Both the position numbers and the translations under genes were made by a program. Source: Nematostella vectensis (taxonomy: Eukaryota > Cnidaria > Anthozoa > Actiniaria > Edwardsiidae). Taken from it: a stretch of DNA of 64,000 nucleotides. This document shows positions 15,001 through 25,074 of the stretch, piece after piece (positions within the stretch are counted from its first letter, which is position 1; each line of letters starts with the position of its first letter). Location of the stretch: the NCBI RefSeq assembly GCF_932526225.1, contig NC_064047.1, positions 2,727,501 to 2,791,500 on the forward strand, read 5' to 3'. The notes under the pieces were generated by a model, which worked only from the letters and a program-made list of their open reading frames with translations, ran no database searches and was not told the origin of the DNA.

Positions 15001-17742
15001 ATCCCTAGGCACAGAGAGTGACACAACTTTTTCCAAGAAACCTCTCAACCCATTGACTCCTGGCTAGTTTTGAGCTGAATTTACAAAAAAACAGACTGAA
15101 AACAGATACCTTTCCCCCTATTCTGAGTTTTATACAGCCCATCAAAGTCAAACACAGCTGCATCTAGTCAGCGGTATCCAAGATTTCCAACAGTGCTTTG
15201 CGGTCCCCACTTTTAATTCCTCGTCGTTGTGCTGAAGCCAGCACAAGTTGATGGTTGCTTGTATTTTTTATCAAAAATACAGCTATGAGCATATTAGGAG
15301 AGTGTCTCAGGACATCATGAAGTCTATTGGGGCATAATTGAGTGCTTTGCTTATGGATATTTGCAAGCAAAGGTGGATTCATGATGTTTTTTTTTTGTTT
15401 GGCTTTGCCTGGATGAGAAGATAATTTTCTAATGAATCACCACAGCTCTCCTAAATGCTTTCTTTTCTGAAACCAAATTAATTCCAAAATTGTTTACACT
15501 GCTACTCTGGGTCTGTATGACCTGGGATTGATTTGTTTGGCTTCGGGGTGAAATGACTTCTAAAAAACAATCTGAATTTGGGGAGAGGAGTGTTGACTGG
15601 CCCTCCCCTCGTGAATTTTTCCATGGATCTCCCAGAATGCTTTGCAATCCGTAAAGGCATCTTCGTGGTTTTACAAGCCTTCAAGGAGTGGACATTGTGT
15701 TTTGAGGCCATGGAAATGAACCTGGAGGATCAGAATAAAGGTATCTATTTGTGTCTTGAGCTGTGTTTGCTGATCTCTCTCCCTTGTGTGGTATTTTGAG
15801 CGTTTTATTGAGAGGGGTGATTCTGCTTTTCTTTCCTTGTTCGATTTGAAATTTGTCAAAGAACCTGTGCTATTATTTGGCTTAAGAGTAGTTGCCAACA
15901 CCTTGGTTGGATGTATATCTTCAAGACCATTTATCCCTTAGACTGACGCCTGAGTATCTTCATCTTGTTGTGTTTAGTTTGCTTTTATGAATTTTTGGGG
16001 TTGTGGGTACTTCACAAAGCCGGTACAGGCCGGTTGAGGGGTCAATGTGTTTAAACAATTAAGAAAATTAAGTAAGAAAATAATGACCCCGCTGATAGTT
16101 AACCGTTTTCCTATGTGAACATGGCTAAAATATAGCATGGGAACATTGGCAAAGTACTACCATTACGCGAGACCCCCAGCCCCGTTTCATTGCCCCACTC
16201 TAATATAGTCGAATTGTTCGCCTACTGTATTTTTGTGCACTCGTTACCAGGCTACCTGTCGTACGTCGGTTTTATCAACGTCCTTAAAGCCCACAGCCAC
16301 CCCGTCATGCTGGTATTTTGTCAGTTGCTTTTGAACGCAACCTGGCAGCGACACACAAATAACGCCGTGGATCTCGAAGAAGCCGCCTTTGGTGAGTATG
16401 TTTGATGACACACACTGTATTATAGTTTAGTTTATAGAGACATGACGAAAAAACCTGTAAATTCGCAATTCGAGATAGAGAGTGAAGACACAATTTATTA
16501 CAATGGCCATCGGTTCCTTGTATTCCGGACTCATTTTTGAAACACAAATAACGTTAGGCCGAAATGCACATACCCAGATTTTTGCTTTTTAAGATATTTT
16601 TTCCTTGATCATCCTTGCGCTTTGTATGACCTCAGGGACGAAAAGCTAAAATTTCAAATTGACACTTTACAAAAAGCCGCATCAATTTTAAAAAAGTCGC
16701 ATTTGATATTTTGTTTGCTATTACTCACTAAGTACTTAGAGAAATTTTCCGCCTTATTAGATCTGAAATGAGCTTATTTTAAGCGTTAAGTCATGTTTTT
16801 CCGTCATGTCGTTTATAGACGTTTTTCGAGGCACCTCCCGAAATCTAGAAGTGATAAAATAACCGTTAAATCCACTCCTCAGGCACTCCCCTGTTGACAA
16901 ATACAAATCAATAGAAGAGATAGATTGATAGATAGATTAATGGGAGGGGGTGGGGGTGGGGGGCGGATCGTCGCGTCGCAAAAGAATGCCTGTCATATCT
17001 CTTCTTTTCAAGTTTGAGCGTATTTCCGGCGAGGCAACTCTAAATGTAGTACTGTATAAACACGAGAAGATTCTAGAAAATTCTGATACTTAATCTGCGA
17101 ATGGGTTGAAGCATCACTCAACTGTGTGTGGAAAAATAATGGTCACCATTTAGGGCTCCTATGGTGGTGAGAAACGGTTTCGTAGCATCCTTCTTACGCA
17201 GAGACGTCCCTTTTGAAACCAGTATCTTAGATAGTTGTTGCTCATTTCGAGAAGATGCAAGCATAAAGTACCCCCATTAGAGTTTTCTGTTTTCAGTCTG
17301 TTTTTCTTACAATTTTTCTCAAAAGTACCCAGGAGTAAAAGGGTTAAAACTGTCTAGGAATGGAAATTATCAGTGCTTGCCGTGTTTGTCTGTTGTCCCT
17401 TGATGTTGAATGCTTACACATGAAAGATTATATGAACATGATTAGTTTGTAAATTTTTATTACCTAACCAGTTTATAGCCTTGATAAAGTGAGAAGATTT
17501 GTGTTGATCTCATCTTTGACATATAGTCGGCCTTTCATATCATAGTCCGTTTTTCACCAGTTGGCTTAGAAGAAGAAAGGCGCCCGCCATTATTTCGAAG
17601 CAGACCAGCAGCCAACCGCTGGTTCGTGGCAGTGACACTCCTGCGTAACCCTGGGCTAGCGAAGTACAGGAAATCCGCTGACCTGGTATTGCAGAATGCT
17701 CTCGAAAGAAATAAAATGCAGCGCAGAGATTTGCCTATCTAA
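1..17742 (+). CDS. STRA6: STRA6-like multipass membrane receptor (5' end cut by window edge)
   Basis: Exons by splice sites and phase: (<1)-64, 1031-1185, 1293-1413, 2512-2562, 3897-4026, 4526-4605, 5446-5507, 6090-6151, 6721-6820, 7462-7537, 7892-7949, 8954-9002, 9534-9645, 10576-10683, 11270-11433, 16251-16391 and 17561-17742 (TAA). All phases match and give about 570 codons. Landmarks shared with vertebrate STRA6: a basic stretch then PMNFL (vertebrate PVDFL), LNYPFFAC (LYYPLAAC), the block DKGYLSYVGF...SHPVM (DPGYYTYRNF...SHPAM), and the C-terminal RWFVAVTLLRNP (RWGLAYTLLHNP). Several hydrophobic membrane spans are present. In vertebrates the family moves retinol across the plasma membrane from retinol-binding protein; the ligand here is unknown. 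The extracellular N-terminus and first membrane span should lie upstream of the window. The exon at 3897 uses the second of two adjacent AGs, chosen because it keeps the conserved frame. The short first exon (1-64) is the least certain. Identity is strong; function is inferred from family. Confidence 0.88.
1793..2262 (+). repeat. 39-bp minisatellite in STRA6-like intron
   Basis: About 12 head-to-tail copies of a 39-bp unit containing ATGAACTTATCATCTCTCC and TGTGTGATAAATGTTACC. Copies are nearly identical, with one shortened unit near 2015-2030 and a diverged last copy. Because 39 is a multiple of 3, the array is open in one frame (about 156 codons), but it lies between exons 1293-1413 and 2512-2562 and is not coding in the gene model. 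Confidence 0.92.
2285..2460 (-). mobile_element. G/C-run dispersed element, copy 1 (reverse orientation)
   Basis: Read on the minus strand this matches the copies at 6198-6365 and 7057-7225: a start like GTAGCAGGGGGTGGG, a C-run, then AATGACCAGTAGGGGC and GTGGCTGTG. It is a short non-autonomous dispersed repeat of unknown class. Between this element and the next exon (2512) nothing else is seen. The larger intron that follows (2563-3896) holds only diverged repeat-like sequence. Confidence 0.6.
4088..4400 (+). mobile_element. Solo copy of the long-inverted-repeat element end
   Basis: Matches, over roughly 300 bp, the reverse complement of about 32640-32947. Shared landmarks are CTTTGGTATTAC, GCGCCATGTCGATTCC, ACCACCACCCCACTACTGCG, and AAATATACTCACAGAAAGC. 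It lies in a STRA6-like intron. It looks like one arm of the element whose two inverted arms are seen at 31886-32947. Confidence 0.65.
4767..4840 (+). repeat. Short dispersed repeat, copy 1
   Basis: GGCCAATCACGC...CCATTTT.TGCTCCCGCT is shared with 20265-20345 in the intron of the mucin-like gene. Only two copies are seen in the window and no terminal structure is visible. Confidence 0.5.
5757..5992. mobile_element. Nested foldback element in STRA6-like intron
   Basis: Outer arms pair CCATATAGTCGTAACAGTCG with CGACTGCTATGACTATATGG. Inside is a second inverted pair, CCTCGCGACCCTTACGACTA against TAGTCCTAAGGGTCGCGAGG. The whole sits about 250 bp 3' of exon 5446-5507 and can fold into a long hairpin. 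No coding potential is recognised; it is likely a MITE-type element. Confidence 0.75.
6198..6365 (+). mobile_element. G/C-run dispersed element, copy 2
   Basis: Begins GCCGTAGCAGGGGGTGGGG and ends near TTTTGAGGCCTGCTACAGG, with internal AATGACAAGTAGGAGCGTGG. The ends are short imperfect inverted repeats (GTAGCAGG and CCTGCTAC). It lies 47 bp after an exon of the STRA6-like gene. Confidence 0.65.
7057..7225 (+). mobile_element. G/C-run dispersed element, copy 3
   Basis: Same family as 6198-6365: GGGCCTTAGCAGGGGGTGGG, a long C-run, AATGACCAGTAGGGGCGTGG, and TTTTGAGGCCG at the right end. With copy 1 this makes three insertions in one gene's introns. Confidence 0.65.
7615..7830 (+). repeat. GAT/ATG-rich simple sequence
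   Basis: Imperfect run of GATGAT/GATGAC triplets in the intron before exon 7892-7949. Similar trinucleotide runs occur at 35570-35640 (CATCAT, just after a GPCR splice donor) and 42165-42360 (ATC/CAT, in a Slp intron). Confidence 0.8.
11395..14882 (+). repeat. Exon-junction minisatellite: about 80 copies of a 42/43-bp unit carrying the 5' splice site
   Basis: The first unit overlaps the end of STRA6-like exon 11270-11433 (residues TPLMQQYQHWDK) and its donor AAAG|GTAAGT. From there to 14882 the unit repeats head to tail, each copy retaining exon-like ACAGTACCAACACTGG, then GACAAAG|GTAAGTACG. The left part is mostly 43-bp units (CTGGGACAAA) and the right part mostly 42-bp units (CTGGACAAA). 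By length there are about 82 units. Nearly every unit keeps a consensus donor; a few read GTTAAGT. Reading past the first donor in the exon frame reaches TAA at 11478-11480, so later donors would give truncated products. The long ORFs on both strands here are by-products of the repeat. Confidence 0.95.
14885..16250 (+). other. Remainder of the STRA6-like intron, no gene seen
   Basis: Between the junction minisatellite and exon 16251-16391. Several short open frames are present, but none has a recognisable motif or a convincing exon with matching phase. The flanking exons join directly in phase as DK|GYLSYVGF, as the family requires, so no exon is needed here. Confidence 0.6.
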
Positions 17743-17749
17743 GCAGGGC

Positions 17750-17943
17750 TTAAAGCCCAGTGCAAACTGCGCCAGCACCTGCCAGCATTGCTGGCGAATT
17801 TTCGCTTGACTGACTATAGGACAAAGGGAATGTCAAAATGGGAAATGGACTTTCTGACATTTCGTTTGTCTTGTGGTCAGTCGAACAAGAATTTGCCAGC
17901 AATGCTGGCTGGTGGGTGCTGGCGCGGTTTGCACAGGGCTTAA
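17750..17943. mobile_element. TTAA-flanked palindromic MITE in the STRA6-like 3' UTR
   Basis: TTAA at 17750 and 17940 bracket inverted ends AGCCCAGTGCAAAC and GTTTGCACAGGGCT. The inversion extends inward (GCCAGCATTGCTGGC against GCCAGCAATGCTGGC). TTAA duplications are typical of piggyBac-type transposition. The element starts 8 bp after the stop codon, so the mature message probably carries it as a strong hairpin. Confidence 0.8.
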
Positions 17944-19240
17944 CATGTTTAACACATTTCAAGGAAAAAGGAACATTGTTGGATCTTGAACCCCTTTGGT
18001 GATAAAAGTTTTTGATAATACCACAAGTTAGTAATGTTAGTTTGGTAATAATGTTAGAAGTGTAAGTAACAAAACACTTTAGAAAAATAGATACTTGTCA
18101 GATGCCGATTTGGTTAGAGTGTGAAACAAAATGTAATAGTTAAAGTGTAATAGTCAAGCCAGAACAAAAGAGAACAAAGACATTACAGTGTATTAGTACT
18201 AAATAAAATAAATAGTATTTCAAATGATTTTGAAAACCACTCTAACGGTACAGTTAGATGCGTTTTCGTTTATTCTAGTTGCCATATGTAAGCACGCGTC
18301 TTGGGGATAGCCGCTTGAGTATCACTTAACCAGCTTTTTGGTGTTTGGACTTACTGTTTCTTGATAGATGTTCGGAGATGTTTACATTTGAATCCAAGCC
18401 AAAGTTATTGCAAAAAGAATATTCCTCAATATACATCTATATCAATTAAGTTTGACTATAAGAAAATGGAAAATGATGAATGCCAAACACTGGTTATGGA
18501 AAACAAGTCTTGTATCTGTTAATAACATTAGCATTTCAAGTATTTTGAATACATATCGTTTTTATAATTGTAATTTTTAATAAATGCGTTGAGATAAAAG
18601 CGGTCTTGCATGGTTCCTCCTTCCCCTCCCCCCTCTTCTCTCTCGTCCGTAAAAAAACCCTTTTGAGCAGAGCTTTCTGTGTGTAGCTTGATTCCTTTGT
18701 TCCATATTATTTGATCGAAAATATACCTCAAACTATTGCGACCTCCAAGTTGGAAATAATGTCAGAGACCTCAATATCTTTAGCGATAACAGGGTGTTGA
18801 TCTTTCTTTTTGAAAGAGCTTTTCTATGTGGTGTTTCATTGACCACACCCGATTCGAGCTCGCGAAAGAAGAGAGCAAGTAAGCGAAGGTCTGGATGTAG
18901 CCACCGAAATCTAGAAGGTTCGCTAACGCGAAATCCGGCTCGTTCCAGCAGAGGTTAATGTGGAACAAAGGCAAAGCGACACAGAGAGCACTGCGCATGA
19001 AATTGCCTTAGAGAGGGCTTAACGCGCTTGTCACGCGGATGACTGTTTACGAGCCTGTCACATATAAGACGTAATATCGCCTATGCGAGTGACGGATTGG
19101 CGAATCCGGGTGCACTCGTTACCACTTGCAAAACCTTTTGCGCTGTTCGTTCGTTTATTTACCAAAGCCATTCTGTCCCATTGTAGCATAAAACCTTACT
19201 GCGAGTAATCCAATTTCCATTGTGGAAAAACACCTTTTTA
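17944..19240 (+). other. Intergenic: STRA6-like 3' UTR and upstream of mucin-like gene
   Basis: Candidate poly(A) signals AATAAA occur at about 18202 and 18579. No further gene is recognised. CCATTGTGG/CCATTGTAG motifs recur near 19180-19260 just before the signal-peptide exon of the next gene; they may be promoter repeats or chance. Confidence 0.45.
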
Positions 19241-22200
19241 ATGCTCATGGCTCCATTGTGGCAAAAGAGCTTCTTTGTGTGGATCATTGTCATTGTGGCT
19301 GGCAGTGCCAGTGATGGAAGTTCGGCGAATACGACGGAGACAAGTGAGTTGATAGACAACTAAAAAGTTTACACTTAAGAAAAATACCGAATATCGGCTT
19401 CATCCCGGTGTAAGAACCATTCCCAAAGGACACCTTTTAAGCTATATTTTCAGCATGATTCCTTCTATACCATTCGTTCTACTAAACAAATGAAGCTATG
19501 TGACGCAACTCGCAGGTTCTTACACCGAGAACGAGCACGAATATCCATCCCCAGCTAGTTCAAGCAACCGAAAACAATGCAATAAGGTTAATGTGTAGCA
19601 ATGTTCAAAAATGTTCATTTTTTTAGTATTCTTTCGAAGAGATCATATGGCACAATGAAAGGAATGGTTAAACCTTTTTTCATTCTCGTCTTTGATTATC
19701 TGTGACCGCATTTAATGATTTTTATCATTGACGAAAACATCTCTTCTCAAAACTTCCAATAATAGATTATTGAAATGATTTATCAGCGTATGTTTGTTTT
19801 GAGAAAAAAGAATGCGAGCAATATTGAACCACTTGACAAAATTGGTGTTCAAGAACTAGATAAATACGAAACACCAGAAATACAGAGGAATTAGATGTCT
19901 TATCTTAGATAAGAATCGGTCTTATCAGCTGTTATCAGTTATTATATGGCATTTTCTACATATTAGAAGATGTTAAGAATTCAAAAAGTCGACGAGGAGC
20001 AAAATCAAGCGAACCAAAAATGCAAATTAGATAAAACCTTTGATAGCTACCAAGTATTATTTATTAAAAAAAAAGACATGAAATACCTTTTAGAAATACC
20101 ACGGATTAAAGAATAATAAATAAAAATACCGATTACAAGGCAGCAATGTAAACTCAGTGCAAAAGTTTTTGGTTACTATAATGCGACTTCAAATTTATTA
20201 ATTTATAACAGAATAGAACGTAGCCATACGGAAATCATGATATTGGGATTTCGTTGTGAAAGAAGGCCAATCACGCCGCCATTTTATGCTCCCGCTCATA
20301 TTGCCGAGTTACACAAAGCATCCATTTCCATCGGCTAATTGTTTAATCGGATATAAAACAACAGTGCTTGGTTACTCATTTCACCTAACAAATTAAATTC
20401 CGACCTCAAGCCTTCTCGTCTTTTAAGATAGCGACCGAGTTTGAGAAGTTTAGTGAGGTAGTTCACTTATTCACAATTCGTTTTTACTAGAACCAAACCC
20501 TTGTGGTTGTGGTCTGCGTTTGCCTGACTAGTGAAAACTATACTTTATCAAAATTAAAACAGGGAATATTTTCAAAATTTGATCCATTTGTACTAGCGTC
20601 AGCCTTCAGGTGGACCGAACACCTGTCGAGCACAAGACCCTTAATGACGTCACCAACTGCGTCAAGCATCAGTACCTCGATGACGTCATCATCTACGTCA
20701 AGCTTTAGTCCCTCGTTAACGTCATCAAATACGTCAAGCATTAAAACCAAAATAACGTCATCTACTACGTCAAGCATTAGGCCCTCGATGACGTCATCCA
20801 CTACGTCAAGCATTAGTCCCTCAAAAACGTCATCCACTACGTCAATCATAAGAACCACGATAACGTCATCTACTACGTCAACCATTAGTCCCACGATGAC
20901 GTCATCCACTACGTCAAGCATTAGTCCATCGATGACGTCATCAACAACGTCAAGCACTAGACCTACGATAACGTCATCATTTACGTCAAGCATTAGTCCC
21001 CCGATGACGTCATCAAATACGTCAAGCATTAGACCATTGATGACGTCATTAACTACGTCAAGCATTAGTCCCTCAATGACGTCATCCACTATGTCAAACA
21101 TTAGAACCACGATAACGTCATCTACTACGTCAAGCACTAGGCCCCCGATGACGTCATCCACTACGTCAAGCATTAGTCCCTCGATGACGTCATCAAATAC
21201 GTCGAGCATTAGACCATTGATGACGTCATCAACTACGTCAAGCATTAGGCCCTCGATGACGTCATCCACTACGTCAAGCATTAGGCCCTCAATAACGTCA
21301 TCCACTACGTCAAACATTAGAACCACGATAACGTCATCTACTACGTCAAGCACTAGGCCCACGATGACGTCAGCCCATACGTCAAGCATTAGGACCTCAA
21401 TAACGCCATCCACTACGTCAAACATTAGAACCACGATGACGTCATCAACTACGTCAAGCACTAGACCTACGATAACGTCATCCACTACGTCAAGCATTAG
21501 TCCCTCGATGACGTCATCAGTTACGTCAAGCATCAGTCCCACGATGACGCCATCCACTACGTCAAGCATTAGAACCACGATGACGTCATCAACTACGTCA
21601 AGCACTAGACCTACGATAACGTCATCCACTACGTCAAGCATTAGTCCCACGATGACGTCATCTCCTACGTCAAGCATTAGTCCCACGATGACGTCATCCA
21701 CTACGTCAAGCATTAGACCTACGATAACGTCATCTACTACGTCAAGCATTCGTCCCACGATGACGTCATCAGTTACGTCAAACATCAGTCCCACGATGAC
21801 GTCATCCACTACGTCAAGCATTAGTCCCACAATGACGTCATCAACTACGCCTAGCATTAGTACTTCGATGAAGTCATCCACTACGTCAAGCATCAGTACC
21901 TCGATGACGTCATCAGTTACGTCAAGCATTAGTTCCTCGATTGTTACCAAGATAACAACGGCAAGTCCAACGGATTCCTCGCTTGAAGAGCACCTGACCA
22001 CTCCAAGTTCTCGGAGTGATGTCGGGGCTATCGTGGGCGGATTGCTTGGAGGCGTGGCGCTTGTCCTGTTTGTTGCCATGGTAATATACCTAGTCTGGCG
22101 GCTACGACAAAAGCCAATGTAAGTCGAAACCCGCAACCAAACTAAGTCTCAACCTCCTTCAGTCGTTTCATTTACATAGATTATATAGTAGCAGTAAAAA

Positions 22201-23176
22201 GTTGAAAGGCTGCCTTTTTTTCCCAGATCTGTTTCAAAGACGAGTGCTGCCGTAAGCAAAAATACAAATGATGACCCTGAACGTCACAGCCGAGACACTG
22301 TATCCCCAGACCTTATAGCGTACCAAAACGTGGGGATGACAGGATCAAAGGTAGAAATTACTCAACAGCCCCCCCCCCTACCCCCTCCACACGCACACAC
22401 CCTCCTCATGCCACTACCGCCTACAAAATGATTTGTTTACAGGTCCATGAGGTAAGTGTTGGTTGTTTTAAATGATTTCTACGAAGTATCTTTCTCCCGA
22501 TCATCAGGGTTCCACGTGTGTCCACATAACGGGGTTCCACAAAGTGTCGTTTATTATTAACGTGCTTCCATGAACCATCATTTATCCTTATTAATGCGGC
22601 TCCAAGAAGTAACATCTTTTTTTCCTATACAATTGTCAACTCTATATCATACTTTCATTCTGAAATTTTTCCCTGAAGTTCTATTTTTTTTCCTAGAACG
22701 CATCTGGGCAACCCAGCAAAGTGGACAAAACCGCGGACTACGATGATGTATTGCCATCTGATTCATACGCGGAGATACATGGTCGCCCTTTGAAACACAC
22801 GAGCAAAGTACCGGCTTCGGGAATTTACACGGACTTAAAAGACGGCCGTGATGTATGCTATGCTTCTCTCCATTCCCGGCCATTAGACAAACAAACCATT
22901 GAATCGGATGACGGCTATTCCCCTTACGAAGTACCTGCTTCGGGAATGTACGCTGAACCAAACGAACAGGATCCTGGTTATACTTCTCTTTATTCCCGCC
23001 CGTTAGACAAACAGACCATTGAATCGGATGATGGCTATATCTCTCCAGTACCTGCTCCGGGAATGTACGCGGAACTAAACGATCAGGGCACAGATCATGC
23101 CTCTCTATATTCCCGCTTATTAGACAAACAGACCATTGAACCAGAAGAACCCCCCGTCTACCTGGAATTAGTATAA
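19241..23176 (+). CDS. Mucin-like single-pass receptor with ITAM-like tyrosine tail
   Basis: Four exons: 19241-19343, 20603-22118, 22227-22350, 22697-23176 (TAA); 740 residues with all phases matching. Exon 1 begins at the first ATG after an in-frame TAG (19184) and encodes a signal peptide (MLMAPLWQKSFFVWIIVIV). Exon 2 encodes about 36 repeats of a 12-residue Ser/Thr-rich unit (like TSSTTSSIRPTM), expected to be densely O-glycosylated, then a membrane span (AIVGGLLGGVALVLFVAMV) followed by basic RLRQK. The tail (about 200 residues) has three related modules of about 40 residues sharing SRPLDKQTIESDDGY. YTDL and YASL are 7 residues apart, and YAEL and YSRL 10 apart, which is ITAM-type spacing; VCYASL fits an ITIM and YLEL sits at the end. 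No homologue is recognised. A surface receptor signalling through SH2 proteins is inference. The exon-2 acceptor has a weak pyrimidine tract and is the least certain boundary. A poly(A) signal is at 23373. Confidence 0.75.
20265..20345 (+). repeat. Short dispersed repeat, copy 2
   Basis: Second copy of the 4767-4840 repeat (GGCCAATCACGCCGCCATTT, GCTCCCGCT, CCATTTCC), within intron 1 of the mucin-like gene. Confidence 0.5.
20640..21945 (+). repeat. Coding 36-bp repeat array with CRE-like palindromes
   Basis: About 36 units of 36 bp coding the Ser/Thr repeat. A typical unit has CTACGTCAAGCATTAGTCCC then TCGATGACGTCATC. Many units, on the order of 20, hold the perfect palindrome TGACGTCA, the full CREB/ATF consensus; others carry ATAACGTCA variants. 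The palindromic content leaves the antisense strand open too (532 codons), which is a shadow rather than a gene. Confidence 0.9.
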
Positions 23177-25074
23177 ATCAAAAGTATGACAATACTTCTT
23201 ATTATTATTATTGCATATCATGTGTAAAGATTTTATTTTAAGTAGACCCTTAAGTAAAACTGAAATAAGCTCTTTTGGCGCGATAGCGATTTCCCTGTTT
23301 ACTTTTTTAAAAACGCTTGCCTTGTTTGAAGCATTTTTTCGCATAATTTATTGTCCGCCATATCAAAAAAGTAATAAAACTATTTAACACGCTTTAACTA
23401 AGCTGTTTTTGTTAAAGTATTTAAAGAAACACGACTCTACGATAAAGAAATAAAGAAAAGTGCTGTATTTTTAGTTATGTACTTATTTATTTATTTTTTA
23501 TTTATTTTTTTGGTGAGGGGAGCTATGTCATTACTTCGTATAGGTTTGTGTTTATTAGAGTCTAATTCTGTATGTTTTCTCCATCCATAGTTAATAGAGG
23601 GGCCAAGGGGGGAGGGGGGTCAATTACCAGTGCTTCATCCAAAGGTCAGTAAATTTCTTGGCCTAAAATTGTGTGATGTGCATTTTCTAGCTTGCTCAGT
23701 CAATTCGTCCTATAATATATAATAACATCACATTTTGATTTAGTTCCATTATTCACTTTTTTGTCGCCCTTGAGCTGTGTATGTCGAGAATCTCCACGTA
23801 AACTTACAGTAATTCGTGTTTATTACGATTTTGCCAACCGGCCCAGACCCTAACATTTTAGAACACCACAGGTTTCCCGCGCACTCGCCCCAGGCTCTTT
23901 TAAACTATTTAGAAAAACGAAAAATTAGTTGATAAAAAAAATTAGCGCCAAAGCAATCTCACGGTTTCTTGACTTCTAGTAGAAAAAATAAATCACTTTG
24001 TTATCAAATTGTCGGTCCCTAATCACGGTTGAGATGTTTCGCATTTCGCAGTTATTACGGAAATCTAAAAAATAAACACATATGACATTTGCTAAATCGT
24101 TTAGTAAACAAGCTCAGAGTACTAAGGATTTGATAGGATAAAAAGAACAAGAGAAGCAAGATCGCACCTTCACGACATTGCATTCCAAAGGCACGCGGGT
24201 AGCCAAACAACAAACAAAACAAAGCACAGAGCTTGCACGAGGCGAGGAAGATATCTCAAAAGCTTTACCCTTAGCAAGAAAACACAGCCAAGAAAACGGT
24301 AAGAATTTCTAACCGTAATGGCTATAGCGTGATATTTTGGTTGTTTCAATATTATGTTGTGCTGTCTGTGTTCTCAGTGTAGTTGTCAATAGTTCAAAGA
24401 CCTTTGCGTTTTCGGTAATCCGCCTTAGCAGATCATCAGAAAGTTTCTGTAATGAAGTTTTGGTCAAGTGTTATGCGATGCGATGGAAAGTCCAGTTCGC
24501 ACAGCCTGTCATCTTATTATTAGTGGTATCACAATTTGTGAGAAGAAAGTTCACTCAAAAACGTCTTTTGTGTAACTATCCTTCAACCTCGTTTTAACCT
24601 CGTTGTTGTGCATCAAACTCTTTAATTATTTCTGAAATTAACACTAACGACAACTGCTTCAAGTGAATACAGTGAAACAATAAAACGATCTCCTTGATCG
24701 AGAAAGAGCTCGCCTCTGTACAGTTTTAAAACTGGAATGAGTAGGGGAAAGTTATTTTTTTTTACCACAGTATAGATCTCTATGGTACAGAAATTTATCA
24801 TAATTGTGACAAATGAGATAACCATTAAAGAGATTCTATTAGCTCCCGTTGTTGTTAGTCTTCTTCTATTTCGCGCGGGTTAAGACACTCACTACTTTTA
24901 GATATGAAAATGTATTTTTATCGTTTATGTTACTCCTGAACAGCAGTGATCGATTTCCTACCCCCCCCCCTCCCTTCTTTCTTCCCCAATTGCCTGCCTC
25001 TTTTCAAATAAACTCCTCGCCATAGGCTTCCCGCAGTATGCAACCAGCTGTTGGCCTTTATTTCCTCAGGCGTC
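23177..25074 (+). other. Intergenic, including probable 5' UTR of the dynein light chain gene
   Basis: Holds the mucin-like gene's 3' UTR (AATAAA at 23373). A 3' splice site (TTTCCTCAG) ends at about 25070, five bases before the ATG of the next gene, suggesting a non-coding first exon upstream. The region is AT-rich; no other gene is recognised. Confidence 0.45.

Noticed and set aside
15502-15901. Possible extra STRA6-like exon near 15600-15750
   Set aside because: Open frame exists, but the conserved DKG|Y junction joins 11433 to 16251 directly, so an exon here is not needed.
20538-22136. 532-codon antisense frame rich in LDVVDDVI repeats
   Set aside because: It is the shadow of the palindromic coding repeat; the sense strand has the signal peptide, membrane span and spliced tail.
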